Part shown: in pieces, positions 16,696 through 25,174 of the stretch
Numbering within the stretch: the first letter of the stretch is position 1
How the letters are laid out: the number at the start of each line of letters is the position of its first letter
Notes under the pieces: model-generated
Seen by the model: only the letters and a program-made list of their open reading frames with translations
What the model was told of the DNA's origin: nothing
The model's database searches: none
Made by a program: the position numbers and the translations under genes
NCBI RefSeq assembly: GCF_013408795.1
Contig: NZ_JACCCC010000001.1
Span: 6,076,001 to 6,140,000 of the forward strand
Direction: 5' to 3'
Length of the DNA stretch: 64,000 nucleotides
DNA from: Spinactinospora alkalitolerans
GTDB taxonomy: Bacteria > Actinomycetota > Actinomycetes > Streptosporangiales > Streptosporangiaceae

Positions 16696-18396
16696 TCAGG
16701 CGTGCGGGATGCCGACGAGCTCGACGTCGATGTTGCGCTCGTCCAGGGCCTTGGTCGTGCGGTAGAGCTCGACCTGTGCCAGCGGGTAGAGCGTGTCCAC
16801 GTCGACCTCGCCGTGGTTCCTCAGATGTACGGCGAAGACCACCGTGCGCGGCCTGAAGGACTCATCGATGTCGCGGTCGGGGTCGAGCTCCTTCACCCGC
16901 CTCACGAAGCGCTCCCGGGCTTCAGTCTCGAATTCCAGGCTCTCCAGAGCCGATCTGACCTGGATGAACAGGTGACTCAACGCGGAAGCCGAAGCGGCCT
17001 GCTTGACGTGGATGAGCCGGTTCCCTGGACCGAGGAGGTCGCACAGTTCGATGCCGCGCCCCCAGTGCGCGGGAGTCTTGACGAGGTTCCTGTCCAGGCA
17101 CAGGTATCCCGCGGCCGGATCGTGGACGCCGTCGTTGTAGTCGCCCTCGTCGCCGGCGCCCCAGGCCGGCAGCTCGATCGGTGATCCCCGTGAGAGCAGC
17201 CGTTGCAGGTTGTCGCGGACGGCCTGGAGGTAGTCCGCGCCGTAGCGGTACCAGTGCCCGTGGCGAAGGACGAAGATCTCCGACTCCATGTTCACGGTGG
17301 CCTCGATCCAGTCCAGTGGCCTGGTGTGCTTCCGGATCTCCCAGCGTCCGTCGGGGTCGGAGTAGAGCTGGATCCATCCGGCACGGAGCGCGGCGACCAC
17401 GTTGCCCGTCTGCAACTGCTTGAGCCGGGCCACGAGGTGGGTCCGGAGACTGTCCGGGTCGCAGTCCGTCCGCAGTGGGCAGGACTTCGGGCCGATACGG
17501 GCGACGAAGGAGCGGGTCCTCTCCAGATCGTCGAGGGCGTCCTCGGGCGGGGCGATCGCGAGCTCCAGGGATTCGGGGTCGCCCAGGCATTCGGCGAACA
17601 GGTCCCACAGGACCTGCAGCCGTTCGGGATCCCGCTCTTCCGTGTGGGCCTCGAGGATGCGGAAGTCATCGCGGGGGTCCACCGACCGCTCGACCTCCGC
17701 GATCCACCGGATGTCGTTGACCAGGTCGCCGGGAGCGACTCCGAGGCGGGTGCGGACGCCGTCCGCGCAGTCCACATAGGGGAGCCGTCCCGTGATCCCG
17801 GTGTAGGTGAGCCCGTTCGCTCCGGAGCGGACCCGAAGCCCGGTGACGATGTCGCGCTCGGGGCGCACACCGTAGGTCCGCACGTTCCCCCCGTGGGCGA
17901 TTCGGGTGTGCTCGTAGCGACCGGGCACGTCCATCCGTCGGCGGCGGACCGTGGTGACCGCGGTGGAGTCCGCCACCCGCGCCGCGAAGCGGCGTCCGAA
18001 AGCGGATTCCCTGAGTTCTCGCGGGACGAGGTGGTGGCCTTCTCCGTAGCTGAACGCGTACACGGACGCGTCGACGGCGATCAGCACCGTGACCGCCGGA
18101 TTGCCGACCTCCAGTTCCATGTGGAGTCCGGTGGTGCTCCGGGCGTTGTCCAGCCAGTCGGGAGGGTGAACGCCGCCGCGTAGTCCGTGGACCACCACGG
18201 CGACCATGCCACCGACGTTCACACTCTCCATGCGCAGCCCGTCATTCCGCAGTCCCTGTTCGTCGAACACGGCACGCATGTCTTCGGGGCGCGGTTCGAC
18301 TCCGATGAGGCGGTGCAGGGTGAGTTCTTGTGTACGTGCCGCGACACGCTTGCCGCAACGGCGGCTCGTCCTGGTGCCGACGTGTGAGTTCGACAT
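16696..18396 (-). CDS. DUF6119 / TIGR04141-type sporadically distributed protein
   Basis: 566 residues. The C-terminal half has the family pattern GDYNDGVHD..YLCLDRNLVKT then IELCDLLGPGNRLIHVKQAASASALSHLFIQ, with WIQLYSDPDGRW and the N-terminal LTLHRLI-VEPRPEDMRAV also fitting TIGR04141. Members are found patchily and often close to restriction-modification or other defence genes; no biochemical role is firmly known to me. The start ATG 18396 has GAGGAGG seven bases upstream. It is transcribed divergently from the HTH-methylase gene with a 180-base shared promoter region, suggesting joint control. Confidence 0.75.
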   Translation of the reverse strand: MSNSHVGTRTSRRCGKRVAARTQELTLHRLIGVEPRPEDMRAVFDEQGLRNDGLRMESVNVGGMVAVVVHGLRGGVHPPDWLDNARSTTGLHMELEVGNPAVTVLIAVDASVYAFSYGEGHHLVPRELRESAFGRRFAARVADSTAVTTVRRRRMDVPGRYEHTRIAHGGNVRTYGVRPERDIVTGLRVRSGANGLTYTGITGRLPYVDCADGVRTRLGVAPGDLVNDIRWIAEVERSVDPRDDFRILEAHTEERDPERLQVLWDLFAECLGDPESLELAIAPPEDALDDLERTRSFVARIGPKSCPLRTDCDPDSLRTHLVARLKQLQTGNVVAALRAGWIQLYSDPDGRWEIRKHTRPLDWIEATVNMESEIFVLRHGHWYRYGADYLQAVRDNLQRLLSRGSPIELPAWGAGDEGDYNDGVHDPAAGYLCLDRNLVKTPAHWGRGIELCDLLGPGNRLIHVKQAASASALSHLFIQVRSALESLEFETEARERFVRRVKELDPDRDIDESFRPRTVVFAVHLRNHGEVDVDTLYPLAQVELYRTTKALDERNIDVELVGIPHA

Positions 18397-18510
18397 GCGG
18401 GGCCTCCTCACCGGAATGTTTGCTTTCCTGGAGCCTCAGACCATGCCCCATCAACCAAGACAATAGAACCATAGCTTGTGAACCTAGTCAACGGAGACTT
18501 AGCCACTCTC

Positions 18511-18539
18511 TTACTTAAACAGTCAAACAGGCGTACGAT
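18511..18539 (+). promoter_or_regulatory. Candidate promoter of the HTH-methylase gene
   Basis: The 180 bases between the divergent DUF6119 and methylase genes are clearly richer in A+T than the flanks. TTACTT (18511-18516) and TACGAT (18534-18539) are separated by 17 bases, 37 bases before the ATG. The -35 match is poor, so this is tentative. Confidence 0.35.
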
Positions 18540-18576
18540 AGAGTGCACGTCGCAGCAGCTGAGCACAGGAGTCCTC

Positions 18577-20673
18577 ATGGCGAACACCCCGTCCGGAACA
18601 ACCGTGAACTCGGTTGAGATCGCGCGCCTGGCGGGCGTGGGGCGGGCGGCCGTCAGCAACTGGCGACGGCGGCACGCGGACTTTCCACAGCCTGTGGGCG
18701 GCACCGACGGGAGTCCGCTGTTCGACCTCGGCCAGGTCAGGGCGTGGCTGATGAAGTCGGGCAAGTTGAACGAGGACGACGATCCGGCAGCCGCGATCGA
18801 GACCGCGTGGAAGGCGCTGGACCCGCTGCGCGCAGGCATGGACGGCGCCGACGCGGTCGCCCTGGTGGGGGCCGCTCTGCTGCTGGCCGAAAGAGAGCCG
18901 TCCGGCCTGGAGGGCCTCGCCGGAACCGAGTTCGCCGACCGGCTCACGGAGATCATGGCGGCCGAGGAAACCGGAACGCCGCCGCTGCCCCTGCCCGATG
19001 TTCACACGCTCCGAGCGGCCCTGCTCGACGCCGTCCGCTCCGTGAACGGGCTCGGGGACGCCGCGCACGCCTTCGAACTGCTGCATCAGCGCTACCTGAC
19101 CTCGGTCGCGCGCAACTTCTTCGCCGACACCCCCGAGGTCGGCGCGCTGATGCTGGGGCTGGCCGGCCGCCCCGACGGCACCGTCCTCGACCCCTCGTGC
19201 GGCACCGGCTCGCTGCTGCGCACGGTCGCCGAGGCCGTCCCCGGCGCCGCGGTCATGGGCCAGGAGATCGAACCGGCGGTGGCCCGTCTGGCCCGCGTCC
19301 GGCTGCTGCTGGCCGGGGGCGACCCCGACATCCGCTGCGGCGACTCCCTGCGCGCCGACGCGTTCCCCGGTCTCACCGCGGACGCCGTGATCGGGCATCC
19401 GCCGTTCAACCAGGTCGATTGGGGTTTTGAGGAACTCAGCCTGGACACCCGGTGGGAGTACGGGTTCCCGGCGCGGCGGGAATCGGAACTGGCCTGGGTG
19501 CAACACGCCCTGGCGCACGTGCGGCCGGGCGGGGCCGTCGTCATGGTGCTCCCGCCCACTGTCGCGTCACGCAGCAGCGGCCGACGGGTGCGCCGCGATC
19601 TCATCCGGCGCGGTGCGCTGCGGGCGGTGATCTCGCTGCCCGCGGGCGTCACCCCGCCGATGGGCGTCCCCCTGTCCGTCTGGGTCCTGCGCCGCCCGGT
19701 GCAGGGGGAGCCGGTGCCGGGCGAGGTGCTGCTGTTCGACGCCGCCGACGGGCAGGACGCGGCCGCCGGTCCGGGGCCGGAGGGCTCCCCGCCATGGCCC
19801 GACGTCGCGGCGACCGTGATCGAGGTCCATCGGATGTTCACAGAGGACCCCGCGACGGTGGTGGAGCGGCCGGGGCGCCACCGCGTCATGCCGGTCTCGG
19901 ATCTCCTTGACGAGTCGGTGGACGTCACCCCAGGCCGCTACCTGCAGCGGCCGGGACCCGGTATCACCGACCTGACCGGCGACCGCGACGAACTGCTCCG
20001 GCTGGCGGGCGCGCTGAGCGACGCGCTGCCGGCGGTACGGCCGGGCGGGGGCGGCAACGGCGGCCACCAGGCGATGATCTCCATCGGCGACTTCGTCCGG
20101 ACCGGTGGGCTGGAGATCCTGCAGGCGCGGTCGGCCGATGACGCAACGGGAAGTGGCGGCGGTGGCGGCCGGGACAGCGTCGCCGCCCTCACCGGCGGGG
20201 ACGTCGTCCACGACGGCCCCCCGTCGGGCCGGGTGCCACGGAGCGGCGACGTGGTCCGGCTCAGACCGGGTGATGTCGTCCTCCCCCGGGTCACGCGTCG
20301 ACCCGCGGCGCGCGTGGTCACCGATGAGAAGGCGGTCCTGCACGGAACCGCCTATGCGCTGCGGCCCGATCCCGACGTTCTCGACCCGTGGTTCCTGGCC
20401 GGGTTCCTGATCGGCGCCGGCGCGTCCTTGGCGGCCACGTCCACCAGCAGACCGGGGACCACCCGCGTATCGGACCTGCGGAAGGTGGAGGTGCCGAGGC
20501 TGCCGCTGACCGAGCAGCGCGCGTACGGCGCGACGTTCAAGCAGGTGACGGAGTTCCGCCGGATGGTGAAGCGGACCTATGCCGTCGGCAGGGGGCTGTG
20601 GACCTCGATGGCCGAGGGCCTGGCGGCGGGGACGCTGCGGCCGGGGGCTCCCGATTCCCCCGAACAGGAGTGA
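18577..20673 (+). CDS. N6-adenine DNA methylase-like protein with N-terminal HTH, motif IV HPPF
   Basis: 698 residues. Residues about 8-60 form a MerR-like winged helix (VNSVEIARLAGVGRAAVSNWRRR..FPQPVGG..LFDLGQVRAWL). The methylase core follows: FFADTPEVGALMLGL, motif I VLDPSCGTGSLLR, and motif IV VIGHPPFNQVDW where NPPF is expected; His274 replaces the catalytic Asn (codon 19396-19398). The C-terminal part (ISIGDFVRTG..GDVVRLRPGDVVLPRV) looks like an S-subunit-type half. AGGAG lies upstream of ATG 18577. It precedes hsdM by 120 bases. It could be a DNA-binding regulator or an unusual modification subunit. The His change is direct observation; its effect is inferred. Confidence 0.85.
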   Translation: MANTPSGTTVNSVEIARLAGVGRAAVSNWRRRHADFPQPVGGTDGSPLFDLGQVRAWLMKSGKLNEDDDPAAAIETAWKALDPLRAGMDGADAVALVGAALLLAEREPSGLEGLAGTEFADRLTEIMAAEETGTPPLPLPDVHTLRAALLDAVRSVNGLGDAAHAFELLHQRYLTSVARNFFADTPEVGALMLGLAGRPDGTVLDPSCGTGSLLRTVAEAVPGAAVMGQEIEPAVARLARVRLLLAGGDPDIRCGDSLRADAFPGLTADAVIGHPPFNQVDWGFEELSLDTRWEYGFPARRESELAWVQHALAHVRPGGAVVMVLPPTVASRSSGRRVRRDLIRRGALRAVISLPAGVTPPMGVPLSVWVLRRPVQGEPVPGEVLLFDAADGQDAAAGPGPEGSPPWPDVAATVIEVHRMFTEDPATVVERPGRHRVMPVSDLLDESVDVTPGRYLQRPGPGITDLTGDRDELLRLAGALSDALPAVRPGGGGNGGHQAMISIGDFVRTGGLEILQARSADDATGSGGGGGRDSVAALTGGDVVHDGPPSGRVPRSGDVVRLRPGDVVLPRVTRRPAARVVTDEKAVLHGTAYALRPDPDVLDPWFLAGFLIGAGASLAATSTSRPGTTRVSDLRKVEVPRLPLTEQRAYGATFKQVTEFRRMVKRTYAVGRGLWTSMAEGLAAGTLRPGAPDSPEQE

Positions 20674-20793
20674 GCGCCGACACCGCGGCGCGACAATGGG
20701 AGGGGCGTGCGGGCGGCCGGGTGTCGGTGCCGCAGGGGAGACTCAAGACCCATTCCGCATATCCACGTATCCACGATCGGCGAGGGACGGCAG

Positions 20794-22764
20794 TTGAGCA
20801 CGGATCAGGGACGACTCGAGCAGTTCATCTGGCAGGTGGCCGACCTGCTGCGGGGCAGCTACTCCCAGGCCGACTACCGGAAGGTGATCCTTCCGTTCAC
20901 GGTGCTGCGCCGGCTGGAGTGCGTCCTCGCCCCGACGCGTGACGCGGTGTTGGCGGAGAAGGACCGGCTGAAGGACATGGGCGTCGAGGACATGGACCTC
21001 ATGCTCACAGACGCCAGCGGGTACGGCTTCTACAACCGTTCCGGACTCACGCTCAAGCGGATCGCGGTGAGCACCGAGCAGAACATCGTGGCCACGAACC
21101 TGCGGACCTATCTGGCGAACTTCTCCGAGAACGCCCGGGAGATCTTCGAGTCCTACGAGTTCGACAACCAGATCACGAAGCTGGTGAAGGCGGACCTGCT
21201 CTACCAGGTGGTGGGCGAGTTCGCCGGGATCGACCTCAGCCCGGAGACCGTGGGCAACCACCAGATGGGCTACATCTTCGAGAACCTGATCCGCCGGTTC
21301 TCGGAACTGTCGAACGAGACCGCCGGGGAGCACTTCACCCCGCGCGAGGTCGTGGAGTTGATGGTGAACCTGCTGCTGGCCCCCGACGAGGAGCGGTTGA
21401 AGGAGTCGTTCCTCATCGACATCCTCGACCCGGCGTGCGGGACGGGCGGCATGCTGACGGCGGCCGAGGAGTTCATCAAGAAGCGCAGCCCGGACACCGA
21501 GGTGGACGTCTTCGGCCAGGAGATCAACCCGGAGTCCTACGCGATCAGCCGATCCGACCTGCTGATCAAGGGCGAGAGGGCCGACAACATCGAGTTCGGC
21601 AACTCCTTCACCCAGAACAGACACGGCGACCGCCGGTTCCACTACCTGCTCGCGAACCCGCCGTTCGGCGTGGAGTGGAAGCAGGCGAGGGACGTCGTCG
21701 AACGCGAGCACAGAGACTTGGACTTCGACGGCCGGTTCGGTGCGGGACTGCCGCGCATCAACGATGGCTCTCTGCTGTTCCTGCAGCACATGGTTCACCA
21801 CATGCGCGATCGGGAGGAGGAGGGCGCGCGCATCGCGATCGTCTTCAACGGTTCCCCGCTGTTCACCGGCGGAGCCGGTTCGGGCGAGTCGGAGATCCGC
21901 CGTTGGATCCTGGAAGAGGACCTGTTGGAGGGCATCGTCGCCCTGCCCGACCAGCTCTTCTACAACACCGGGATCTCCACCTACTTCTGGATCCTGTCCA
22001 ACCGCAAGAGCGATGCCCACAAGGGCAGGGTGATCCTGCTGGACGCCCGCGACCAGTGGGCGAAGATGCGCAAGAGCTTCGGCAACAAGCGCAAGCAGAT
22101 CACCGGTCAGCAGATCGACGAGTTGACAAGTCTCTACGTCAACGCGCTGGAGGAGGGCGAGAGCCACCCGAAGGTGAAGGTCTTCAAGCCGTCGGATTTC
22201 GGTTACCACCGGATCACCGTCGAGCGGCCGTTGAAGCTGCGTTTCGAGGTGACGGAGGAGACTCTGGCCGAGCTGGAGTCGAGCCGCCCCCTGGCGAAGT
22301 ACGAGGGCCGCGAAGTACTGACCGCGGACGTGAAGAAGCTGGTCGGCCGCGAACCGGTGTGGACGAAGCAGGAGTTCACCAAGGTGCTGTCGGAGACGTT
22401 GTCCGGCGGGCTGAAGGGACTGCCCACACCGGTGAGGAAGGCGGTGTGGGCGGCGGTGTCGGTCACCGCTCCGGAGGGCGAGGTGCAGCGGAAGAAGGAC
22501 GGCTCACCAGAACCCGATCCGGACCTGCGCGACTACGAGAACGTGCCGTTGGAGGAGGACGTCCACGCGTACTTGGAGCGGGAGGTCCTGCCGCACGTCC
22601 CGGACGCCTGGATCGACGAGGACAAAACCAAGGTGGGCTACGAAATCCCGTTCACCCGGCACTTTTACGAGTACGTCCCGCCTAGGCCGCTGGAGGAGAT
22701 CGACGCGGAACTGAAGGAGCTTGAGGGAGAGATTCAGCGGCTGTTGGGAGAGGTGACGGAGTGA
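20794..22764 (+). CDS. hsdM: Type I restriction-modification system, modification subunit
   Basis: 656 residues. The N-terminal HsdM_N bundle (LEQFIWQVADLLRGSYSQAD then YRKVILPFTVLRRLECVL) is followed by EHFTPREVVELMVNLLL, motif I DILDPACGTGGML and motif IV YLLANPPFGVEW, and a long C-terminal coil (EIDAELKELEGEIQRLLGEV) that would contact HsdS. It methylates adenine in the target chosen by HsdS. The start TTG 20794 is preceded by GAGGGAC; no ATG or GTG fits the conserved N-terminus better. The stop overlaps the hsdS start by four bases (GTGA), showing translational coupling. Confidence 0.93.
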   Translation: MSTDQGRLEQFIWQVADLLRGSYSQADYRKVILPFTVLRRLECVLAPTRDAVLAEKDRLKDMGVEDMDLMLTDASGYGFYNRSGLTLKRIAVSTEQNIVATNLRTYLANFSENAREIFESYEFDNQITKLVKADLLYQVVGEFAGIDLSPETVGNHQMGYIFENLIRRFSELSNETAGEHFTPREVVELMVNLLLAPDEERLKESFLIDILDPACGTGGMLTAAEEFIKKRSPDTEVDVFGQEINPESYAISRSDLLIKGERADNIEFGNSFTQNRHGDRRFHYLLANPPFGVEWKQARDVVEREHRDLDFDGRFGAGLPRINDGSLLFLQHMVHHMRDREEEGARIAIVFNGSPLFTGGAGSGESEIRRWILEEDLLEGIVALPDQLFYNTGISTYFWILSNRKSDAHKGRVILLDARDQWAKMRKSFGNKRKQITGQQIDELTSLYVNALEEGESHPKVKVFKPSDFGYHRITVERPLKLRFEVTEETLAELESSRPLAKYEGREVLTADVKKLVGREPVWTKQEFTKVLSETLSGGLKGLPTPVRKAVWAAVSVTAPEGEVQRKKDGSPEPDPDLRDYENVPLEEDVHAYLEREVLPHVPDAWIDEDKTKVGYEIPFTRHFYEYVPPRPLEEIDAELKELEGEIQRLLGEVTE

Positions 22765-24059
22765 GCTTGACCGGCACTCCGCCTCCTAAGGGCTGGGAAT
22801 GGATTCCACTGAAGCACGTGACCACGGTACTTCGACGTGGAACGACACCGAACTACGCTGATGACGGCCCAGTGCGGGCTATTAGTCAGGCATCGAACCA
22901 GCCCGGCGGACTCGATTGGTCAAGGACTCGCTTTCATGAACACGATGGCTCTACGAAAAAAATCAAGGGTATCCTTCAGCCAGGTGACATACTCATCAAC
23001 TCGACCGGGCGCGGAACCTTGGGACGGGTTGGATATTTCAGCGGCGGGCCAGACGGGAAGCTCTGCATGGCGGACGCACACGTAACGGTCGCTCGCACGG
23101 ACGCCAATCGCTGGGATCCCCGATTCGCATTCTATTACTTAAGCAGCGACCTCTTCTACAGCTACATCTACTCAGCGCTGGTCATCGGAGCAACGAACCA
23201 GATCGAACTTAGCGGTGACCGTCTGGCGTCGGCCCCTGTAATCCTGCCACCCTTGGATAAGCAGCGGCATATTGCCGGATTCCTTGATGCCGAGCTGACT
23301 CGGATCGATCAGGTTTCCAGTCTCTTCAAAGAGAGTGACTGGTTGGCACAAGAACGTAAACAAGCTTTGCGCGCGTCCACCTTAGAGCAGCTTGCGCAAG
23401 ATCACGGAGAGGTCCCGCTTCGTCGGTTTGTGACTAAGATCGAGCAGGGAGAGAGCCCCCAATGTGAGAGCTCCCGTGCAGGAGACAGCGAATGGGGCGT
23501 TCTAAAGCTGAGTAGCATTAAGGATGGCACCTTCTCCTCCGATGAGAATAAACGCCTCCCTGAAGGAATACGCCCCGAACCGCGCTTCGCAGTGCGCACA
23601 GGAGATTTGCTAGTCACCCGAGCAAATACACCGGAACTCGTCGGCGATACCGCTGTAGTCACCGATGCCTACCACCGGCGCCTTCTTCCTGACCTAATCT
23701 ATCGCGTCGGGCTAACCGATGCACTGTTGCCAGAGTTCGCAGCGATTACACTACGGGGCCCCCGAGTACGAGGGCTTATCCAGGCAGTCGCCCGAGGCTC
23801 GTCCCAGTCCATGGTCAAGCTTCGCGGTGAAGATATCCGCGCTTGGCCAATCCCGCGAGCTCCGGTCGATGTACAGCGCCTAGTCGTTTCTTCACTTGAA
23901 GAGAAATTCACCCAGCTCGCAGAACTCCGAGCTAAGGTCAGCCACCAGCTCTCCCTTCTCGCCGAGCGCCGACAGGCGCTCATCACCGCCGCTGTCACCG
24001 GTCAACTCGACGTGACGACTGCCGGACGGGCGGGGAAGGTCGCGGCCTCGGGGGTCTGA
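22761..24059 (+). CDS. hsdS: Type I restriction-modification system, specificity subunit
   Basis: 432 residues with two target recognition domains. TRD1 begins PPPKGWEWIPLKHVTTVLRRG and ends before the conserved helix PPLDKQRHIAGFLDAELTRID. TRD2 begins EVPLRRFVTKIEQGESP and ends before the second helix (LVVSSLEEKFTQLAELRAKV..LLAERRQALITAAVTGQLDV). The DNA is visibly richer in A+T than its neighbours, with rarer codons such as TTA and ATA, consistent with TRD exchange by horizontal transfer. It sets the bipartite target sequence for HsdM and HsdR; the target is not predictable here. Confidence 0.93.
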   Translation: MSLTGTPPPKGWEWIPLKHVTTVLRRGTTPNYADDGPVRAISQASNQPGGLDWSRTRFHEHDGSTKKIKGILQPGDILINSTGRGTLGRVGYFSGGPDGKLCMADAHVTVARTDANRWDPRFAFYYLSSDLFYSYIYSALVIGATNQIELSGDRLASAPVILPPLDKQRHIAGFLDAELTRIDQVSSLFKESDWLAQERKQALRASTLEQLAQDHGEVPLRRFVTKIEQGESPQCESSRAGDSEWGVLKLSSIKDGTFSSDENKRLPEGIRPEPRFAVRTGDLLVTRANTPELVGDTAVVTDAYHRRLLPDLIYRVGLTDALLPEFAAITLRGPRVRGLIQAVARGSSQSMVKLRGEDIRAWPIPRAPVDVQRLVVSSLEEKFTQLAELRAKVSHQLSLLAERRQALITAAVTGQLDVTTAGRAGKVAASGV

Positions 24060-24128
24060 GGGGAAGTGAGCGGCTGTGGGTGACGACGCGCGTGGGAGAC
24101 AGCCGCTGTCTCGAGGAGAGGTCGGGCG

Positions 24129-24650
24129 TTATGAGCGCTGGGCGGGGATGCGCAGGCCGGCCTTTGTCATGAACTCGGCCCAGGTGATCATCGGGCCGTC
24201 GTAGTCGTCGCCGTGCTCGGTGGTGAAGATGCTCGTGTAGCCCTTCTCCGCATACGTCGGGCCGCCCTCCGCCGGGAGGCGGCCCCACTCCTTGCTCAGG
24301 GCCGAGGTGAGGAACAGACCGCAGCCGCCGGGGCGCCGGGGGTCGGGCATCAGCACCCGCGCCACCGTCTTCGGGCGGTCCGAGCGCGGCCCCTGGTCGA
24401 CCACCTCCAGGTGGACCACGCCGTAGACCAGGCCGACGATGCTCACGAACACCTCGCCGCCGCGCTCCCCGGAGGCGGTGTGCGTGACCGCGTTGGTGAA
24501 GAACTCGCTGACCACCAGCTCGACCGGGTCGGCGACGTCCCTGAACGGCCGCATCAGTGTCCGCGCCCACAGCCGCGCCTCACGGCACTGGTCCACCGTG
24601 CCGGGAAACGTGCGCCCGGCCCGGACGGTGTACAGGTCGTCGTCGTTCAT
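24129..24650 (-). CDS. HATPase-domain anti-sigma-factor-like protein
   Basis: 173 residues. The N-box VSEFFTNAVTHT and the later VDQGPRSDRP..GGCGLFLTSALSKEWG belong to the RsbW/SpoIIAB-like histidine-kinase-type ATPase family abundant in actinomycetes; LVVSEFFTNAVTHTASG is very typical. Such proteins often bind sigma factors or act near DUF397/Scr1 regulators. The start codon ATG 24650 follows the stop of the upstream gene by two bases, so both form an operon, and the neighbouring divergent regulator gene may control it. Confidence 0.85.
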   Translation of the reverse strand: MNDDDLYTVRAGRTFPGTVDQCREARLWARTLMRPFRDVADPVELVVSEFFTNAVTHTASGERGGEVFVSIVGLVYGVVHLEVVDQGPRSDRPKTVARVLMPDPRRPGGCGLFLTSALSKEWGRLPAEGGPTYAEKGYTSIFTTEHGDDYDGPMITWAEFMTKAGLRIPAQRS

Positions 24651-24652
24651 CG

Positions 24653-24997
24653 TCAGGCCACCGCCTTCACGTGTCCGCGCGGTTCGGGGCGCCGGGCGAA
24701 GAGGTCGATCACGTCGGCCTCCGTGGACGCGCCGAGAAAGCAGGCGGCCAACCCGGAAGAGTCAGCGGACATCTGTTCATGTTTACCCCACAAGTACCAC
24801 CACGAGTCACCCGCCTGCACGGCCACGACCGCAACACGGCGGCCGCCGTCGCGCACGGTGTACAGGACGGGGTGGTCGGAGTCCGAGAGAGCGACGAGCA
24901 CCCGCCGGCCGCGTTTACGCAGCTCGTCGGCGAGTCGAGCGAGCATCACCCGCCGGGTTTCGCCCGGTGTGGACGCCTTGACCAAGGACATGGACAT
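24653..24997 (-). CDS. Small hypothetical protein in operon with the anti-sigma-like ATPase
   Basis: 114 residues: MSMSLVKASTPGETRRVMLA, then LADELRKRGRRVLVALSDSD, then VLYTVRDGGRRVAVVAVQAGDSWWYLWGKHEQM. The alternating strands and helix suggest a small alpha/beta protein; no named family is recognised, although similar proteins commonly sit beside Scr1/DUF397 clusters. GAGGGGG precedes ATG 24997. Its promoter must lie in the divergent region that contains the nested palindrome at 25017-25059. Confidence 0.7.
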   Translation of the reverse strand: MSMSLVKASTPGETRRVMLARLADELRKRGRRVLVALSDSDHPVLYTVRDGGRRVAVVAVQAGDSWWYLWGKHEQMSADSSGLAACFLGASTEADVIDLFARRPEPRGHVKAVA

Positions 24998-25016
24998 TGT
25001 TTGCCCCCTCAGCATT

Positions 25017-25059
25017 GAGAGTGTTGCGATACTAATCGCAACAGTAGCTCAACACTCTC
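25017..25059. promoter_or_regulatory. Nested palindromic operator between divergent genes
   Basis: GAGAGTGTTG (25017-25026) is the exact reverse complement of CAACACTCTC (25050-25059), and inside it TTGCGAT (25024-25030) pairs with ATCGCAA (25035-25041). The arrangement lies 20 bases upstream of ATG 24997 and about 115 bases upstream of the regulator gene at 25175, so it is a good candidate operator for the Scr1-type regulator. Confidence 0.6.
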
Positions 25060-25174
25060 GCAATGTGCCAAGCTTTCCGAAGAAATCCTTGAAACAAGAG
25101 CAACATGTCCGCATTTACGAAGGCTGGTAGCTCAAGCAGCCGATCAGGCGGGCTTTCCGATCCCGGAGGACGGC

